A stretch of DNA of 64,000 nucleotides from positions 26,587,214 to 26,651,213 of the forward strand of contig NC_135778.1 in the NCBI RefSeq assembly GCF_028453695.1, read 5' to 3'. Position 1 is the stretch's first letter; each line of letters opens with the position of its first letter. A program made the position numbers and the translations under genes. The notes below the pieces were generated by a model. The model ran no database searches. It had not been told where the DNA came from and was given only the letters and a program-made list of their open reading frames with translations. This DNA comes from Augochlora pura (lineage: Eukaryota; Arthropoda; Insecta; Hymenoptera; Halictidae). Positions 58,583 to 64,000 of the stretch are shown in pieces.

Positions 58583-61035
58583 CGGACAATGAGCAACCAA
58601 AATTAACAACGTTTTTATAATTCATCGGCGTACTACGGATCGGGTACTCCGTTCCCGACCTTGCTCAATAATTCCTCAATCGATGACAACATTGCCCGTA
58701 AGAGCAGTTTAAGAATTAACTGCGATTATCGGTCGAACGGAAGCAGCTAAAAGTGCTGCAAATTGATATCTTTAGAGAACCGGTGATGAATGTTTTCGGT
58801 GATCGTCTGGGACGTTGATTTAAAGATTAAAGTTTCCTCTTTGTAATGATAAATTAGTTTTTGATCGTTTTATAAGGTAGAAATGTCGAACATGTTCGAA
58901 TGTCTGAAGTATACTTCAGGCGATTTTAAGGATGGCGGTATAGTGTTCCGTAGAAGCGCGATAAAATGGCAACGGAAAATCATAGACCAATGTTTTCAAC
59001 TCGTTGAATAGCTAAAACTTTATTTTACGAGACTGTAATGGTATTATTTATTTAAAAAAATTTTGTGACTCGGTGTATAAATCGAAATTTGACATTTTTT
59101 TTCAAATGAAGATATTTTTGATTTTGTTTGTTCTTTGTAGCAACATTTTTTTTTCAGTAAAGATAGAAATGGAAGTTTAAACCGGAAACTTTACCCTTCA
59201 AAATGAGACAAGATACATCCCTCTACGATTTTTTTTCACAAAGTTACAACAATTCAAAAATGTACCTTCTCTTACTCAAGACTTACCAAGCCATATTCCA
59301 TACCTGCTGGTACACTCCTTATTCAAAGTCCGATAAAATGGCAAGAATAAATCGTACATCAAATTCTTTGACACCGTTATAAAGAAAAGGCTTCAATCTT
59401 CAACACCAATACAGTTCCCTTCGAGAAAAAAATTTTTTGAACCCTGCGCACACGTCTCTCTTACCAAAATCTTCAAAAGTGACGATCTCCGTTTTTCCAG
59501 CCAGCACTTCGAACAATTTTTCCAAAAAAGAAAGAACACACCTTCTGTAAACGTGGGCACCGCCGACCTTTAAATTTCTCATCGTAAGATTCCATTTTCC
59601 GATTTAACAATAGCTGGGACGTCAGCGATTGCTCGTCGAGGGTACTCTCGTAGAAGCCGGTGTACCCCAGATTCCCGGCAAATCTTCCGACAAAAACAGA
59701 ACAGATTTCAGCGAGCGGGGGATTTGTATTTCAAAGTCGTCGTCGATGATAATTCCGAGCCGGCCGATAACGCAGTTAGCTTTATTGAAATCGGAGCACG
59801 AGTTCCTTTTGTCCCCACGTGTCATATTATTTTCCGAGCGGGGCCGCCTGTTGTCGGGCGACTCGTCTTTTTCCCGTCGGTCTCTCTCCCCCCTCCCCCC
59901 CCCATTTTTCATGACAATGAACAGTCGGCAACGAAAACCCGCGGCCGAACAATAAGCTCTGCCGGGTAGAGATCTGGATGTGTTGACCCGGCCTGAAGTG
60001 CTGCCTGTCCATTGAAACCGGACCGGTCTGTTTTGTGCCGTTGCTGCGCCGGGTCCGCCGCCGTCGCCGCTCGACCTCTCTCGCCGCGCTCTGACCTACA
60101 CGATCTTTCCGCGATCGCCGAAAAAAACCGGTCAAACGATCAAAGCGTTGTCCGGGGCCCCTCCTGAAAAGTGATTCGATCGCCGGCGACCGTGTGCACA
60201 CACCGTCGCGTCGTTCCTCCGTGCTTCCTGCACGCCCGTTAATTGGCCGGCTCTCGCTGCGACGACTGTGCCCGCGGATAATCGATCCTCCGCTCCGCCC
60301 CCGTTACGGCAGTCAAGCTTTCATCTGTCCGTCTAATGGTTTCGCGCGAATAAAACCGAATCCAAACGGCCGAATTTTCCCCCTAAATCACTTCCTTTGA
60401 CTCTCCGGAGCTTTTTAATCACCCCGTTACGCTGATCGATTCCGCGCGACATCTTTGACGCGGCCGCGAATTTTCGAAGGACCGTACCATTGTTTCGGCA
60501 AGCCGTTCAAATATTTTCCCAACCTGCTTTACAAATTTCTGATCGTTCACCTTGTGATCGGTGATCCTGGCGCTTGGTCCATTCGACTGCGAGACGCTGA
60601 TTTATTGTGGGCCCCCATAAACGTCGCAGAGAATTCTTTGACTAAAATTCAGGTGGTCTAGGAAATGGTTCAAATATTTCGCCGCTATTATATATAATAT
60701 AGAGCGCTATTTTATATTTCATACGTAAACAGGCAAGAGAGCATTTATCATTTTCTAAAAATATCACCGAGGAGGTGGGCTCGTGAAAAATTCCTCGCGA
60801 GGGTGTCCTCCTCTTTTTAAACCGGCCGGTCTCTCCGAGCAGATATTTCCGTCCGATGGTCCGTAGTAATTAATGACGGTCCGTCGCAGCCGCCGCCGAG
60901 ATTAATATTTTAAACACCTGTTGTTCATCAGGAATAAAGAGTCCTGACAGGAATATGGTGGAAGGTTGGAGACCGCGCGCTCCGAGGAATATTAATTAGC
61001 CGGCTCTCGGGACCTGTCGGCGTGTGGACCGCTGC

Positions 61036-61075
61036 GGCGCGCGCGCGCGAGAGAGAGAGAGAGATAGAGATAGAG
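61036..61075. repeat. Compound (CG)n-(GA)n-(GATA) tract
   Basis: An alternating CG run passes into GA repeats and then two GATAGA variants. Confidence 0.95.
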
Positions 61076-61699
61076 TCACGTGGACAGGGAGTCGACAAAA
61101 AAATCGCGCGTCCATTCGAGAGGCTTCGAGCCGGATATTTCGCAGATCCTTGTCCCGGTGCCGGTCGTTTCGCGGACAAATGCACCGCGTCCGTCTCCCA
61201 AAACGGAGTTCGTCGTCGGTCAACGGGCGCGCGCGACGTCCCGGGATTTGTGCGACGTCGCATGGGAAATATTTTGTTATTGTCAGTCACGCGTCACGTG
61301 TTCGTCGATAGGAGGGACCGATTACGGAAAAAATGCCGGAAGTTTCGGCAGGGCCTCCCCGATAGACGCAGCTGTGCGTTCTGGAAGCCGTATGATGCAC
61401 TCCGGGCAACGATAGCCCCGGTGCACCGGGTGCATCAGAACTCGGCCTCGTTAATCATCTCCCCGGCTAGATGGAAAAAAGAATGGGACTCGTAAGTCGC
61501 CCGATGCGGTCGGATCCACGATTTTTCCTAGCAACCCGTGTCCCTTGCCGCACCGGCCTGCGACATTTATTTATCAACAAGCTTCGTTCAGCTTTTATTT
61601 GCCCGTCGCACTTAGGAAACCGTTTAGAGCGAAATAACTGCACCTCTGCTCTAAATTTTACTACGGCGCTGCATCGAAAGCAGCACTTTGCACTGCTCG

Positions 61700-62095
61700 A
61701 TGTGCCACGCCTTGCTCTGCCCGCCCATTGGTGGCTCCGCTTATAATATAGAGGGGATAGCGATTGATATCGATGAATATTTCTTGATTGAAAAGTTTGT
61801 TCTTAACTGAAGGAATGTAAATGGAAACCTTGGACGGATTTATCTACTTTTAGTGCCGCCTACTTTTAGCTCCTCCCAGAAAACATTGTAGGCAGTGGTT
61901 AAAATTAATCTAAATCGATATAATATTATGATCACTTGTCTGATTAAACTGAATTGATCACTAGATTGATTACTTAATTTTGTCTAAATTAGGTAGACGC
62001 AGCCTACGCCAATCTATCCCCTGTTACTACCGTAAACTCCGCCCACATTCGCCCCGCCTACTTTTGCTCCGCCCTCTAGAAAACGAACTCATCGT
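61700..62095 (-). repeat. CTCCGCCCAC motif cluster
   Basis: ctgcccgcccattggtggctccgctt (in two parts near 61715-61740), gccgcctacttttagctcc (61855), actccgcccac (62037), ccccgcctacttttgctcc (62053) and gccctc recur over about 400 bp. Same family and orientation as the cluster at 10.4 kb. Confidence 0.6.
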
Positions 62096-64000
62096 CAATT
62101 TCTCTTCGTTCGAAAATACAGCAAGCGTCTCCGTATTATTTGCTGATAAAGAGAAAGAGACCAGAATATCTTTAGCCCTTTAACATCGCACTACACTCAG
62201 GGCAGACGCGGGAGCATTGAAAGTGAATTACAAAGGTTCCAAAATGTCGTCGGCAAGACAATGTGGAAAAAGGGGTTCTGCGACCCTGCGAGCGAAATTT
62301 CGCAGTGTCTGGCAGCCAAGCTAACGATTCTGCGCGGGTTCCACGCGACCTAATGTCACCGGCTGGTTTGAGGGCGACTCAAATTTCAAACCCGCGAGGC
62401 CGCTAACGATATTGCGCTTTTTTTCCCGCGGTCCGTCGGAAAGTGGAGCGTGTACGTTTTCAAAGTAAAGGCTGAGAACGCTGGGAGACGGCTTTGTTAC
62501 CGAATCCCCCGTCTGTCAGTCCGTCGTCCCAGCGACGCGTGCGCCCTGCGTCTCCCTTCGCTCGCTCACCGCTACATTAACAAATCCGCGACCGTTCCGT
62601 GCATCACGGGACACTTTGTCGCGCGTCGACAATGTATTTTCAATTTTTCGTTTAGCACAGTCATCGCGGCGGGCTTTGCAAAAGGGGGTGGTTTCTCAAC
62701 GGACGTTAAATCGTCGGAGAGAGCCGGCCAAGAAAAAAAGCCATTGTACGAAATTTCAACCGGGTAGAGCGCGCCCGGGAAGATAGTTACAGGGAAATTA
62801 GATCGCGCGTTTTTCTGCATATTCTACGCCCGTTTTCGGTGGCTTCTCGAAACGTCAAAAAAAATCTGACTCGCCTCGAATCACAGGCCCCGCGCATTGC
62901 AGAATTTGATCAGACCTCCCTGTCGAGCCGCGCGCTCGCTGCAAAACGAATAAAAAAAATCAGCAAAAATACAGTTCTTTCAAAAATCGACACTAGGTTT
63001 TTTTTATTTCACTTTGACGTACCTCTTCGAAAAATCTGAAAAAAATCGACAACTCCTTTTATAACAGTATCTAATCAGAGAATTGAAATGGCGAGGGCAA
63101 CTGTCTTCACTTTTAGAAAAAATTCGCTCTTCTCCGATTTTCTGTGTTTCTTTTTTCGTAGCCGCAGCTCGCGATCGAAAAATCTGCACAAGTTTTTCCG
63201 ACGCGCGCCTGGGGATCCACGGTGTGCCACATTTTCCCCGAAATTCTAAGAAGCCAGAGACAGCGAAAAACCGTTAGAAAATCACGCGATTTGAATTACT
63301 TAGCAACGATCGTCGTTGGCGAGCTACCGAGTTGAAATTCTGCGGAATAAACTTTTCCTCCGCCGTCCACGGCGAGTTAATATCCTTGCCGATCACTAGT
63401 TTTCACTCATCATTTTTCTCAGCGCTCGTTGTTCTTTTTCCAAGGTAAAAGTGCACGAAATCGACGGGGGCCATCGAGAGAACGTTCGCGTATTCCCGAT
63501 GGCAGAGGCGAGGGGAAAGTGTTTCTCGCCTTTTCGCCGGTTGAGCGCGGGTGAAACGGAGCCGCGGAGCGGAAGAAGCCTATCGAGAATCGCGGCTCCG
63601 AAGAACTCCGACGAAATCCCGGGAAACCCTGAAAAATAGGATTTACTAAACTCGAGGGCGGAGGCGAGCAGGCAGGGTGGGCGGCGGGGGGCGGGAACGG
63701 AATAAGTGGAAAGTTTCTGATCCCCGCGGAAGAAATTGCTCGAACGAACGAGATTATTTTCGGGCTCGTTCGGTGTTCGGCGGTGCTCCTTTGACGAGGC
63801 GGCGAGCTCGTCGCGGCGCGGAGTGCCCGGTGTCCGTCGATCTGACGGAGGAAAAGCTCTTGCCAGCGTCGCGCGTCGCCGCCGCTTATACCCGACGGAA
63901 TGTTATTGTTTCCGTCGGAGAATTTTTCGAAGGAGACGTCACGAGTCCGGGAGAGCGTATCGTGTTCCCCGGAATCCCCTGTCCCGAGAAACGTAATCGG

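Larger units (their letters stand above)
58583..64000. other. heph: Downstream intron of heph (probable), no further exon seen
   Basis: I looked for the conserved lead into RRM1 (a PSRVIHIRN-like peptide) and did not find it before the window ends. AT-rich to about 59400, then GC- and CpG-rich with many overlapping chance frames. Simple repeats at 61036-61075 and the CCGCCC cluster at 61700-62095 are listed separately. Confidence 0.65.

Noticed and set aside
58583..64000. The RRM1 exon of heph
   Set aside because: No sequence encoding the conserved lead into RRM1 was found on the + strand. It is presumed to lie beyond the window.

Overview
The window looks like insect nuclear DNA, most likely from a hymenopteran and probably a bee. 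The reasons are that CpG is abundant and not depleted, there are many (GA)n/(CT)n microsatellites, there is a mariner relic, there are TTAA-flanked piggyBac-like MITEs, and the only recognisable exon fits an insect hephaestus/PTBP1 gene. The taxon is inferred from sequence style and is not proven. Two runs of exactly 100 N (38531-38630 and 48698-48797) mark scaffold gaps of unknown size.

Protein-coding content is very sparse. I can support one coding exon, at 58472-58576 on the + strand. It encodes 35 residues that begin RGSDELL and end NNNDAKK. This matches the N-terminal nuclear-localisation segment of polypyrimidine tract-binding protein (human PTBP1 has KRGSDELF...NGNDSKK in this place). 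The exon has a textbook acceptor with tandem TACTAAT branch sites, and a GTGAGT donor. The next expected exon, leading into RRM1, is not in the remaining 5.4 kb. No upstream exon is recognisable with confidence in the 58 kb before it. I therefore read most or all of the window as very long intron (or 5' flank) of the heph orthologue.

At 18881-18917 there is a zero-nucleotide-exon signature: branch-like CTCTAAC, a pyrimidine tract, then TTTCAG joined directly to GTGAGT. This is what a recursive-splicing ratchet point looks like in large insect introns, and it is on the same strand as the exon.

The rest is a mosaic of unique non-coding DNA and degenerate repeats. (1) A minisatellite family with the core CAGACAAGTRGWATA lies at 2.85-3.34, 7.84-8.31 and 12.88-13.46 kb in + orientation and at 15.48-16.24 kb in inverted orientation, the last interrupted by a mariner fragment. 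(2) Other tandem arrays lie at 20.4, 21.6, 24.8, 29.8, 34.1, 38.2, 39.4, 41.5 (clean 32-bp unit), 43.2, 44.9, 47.2, 54.7 and 56.6 kb (20-bp unit). (3) Small DNA transposons include a ~297-bp foldback element at 26.9 kb and TTAA-type elements at 42.43, 42.62, 46.97 and 51.26 kb. (4) An LTR-like fragment lies next to the second gap. (5) Long homopolymer and dinucleotide tracts are scattered throughout. Open frames of 100-190 codons occur on both strands, mainly in GC-rich stretches, but show no recognisable domains and I treat them as chance.
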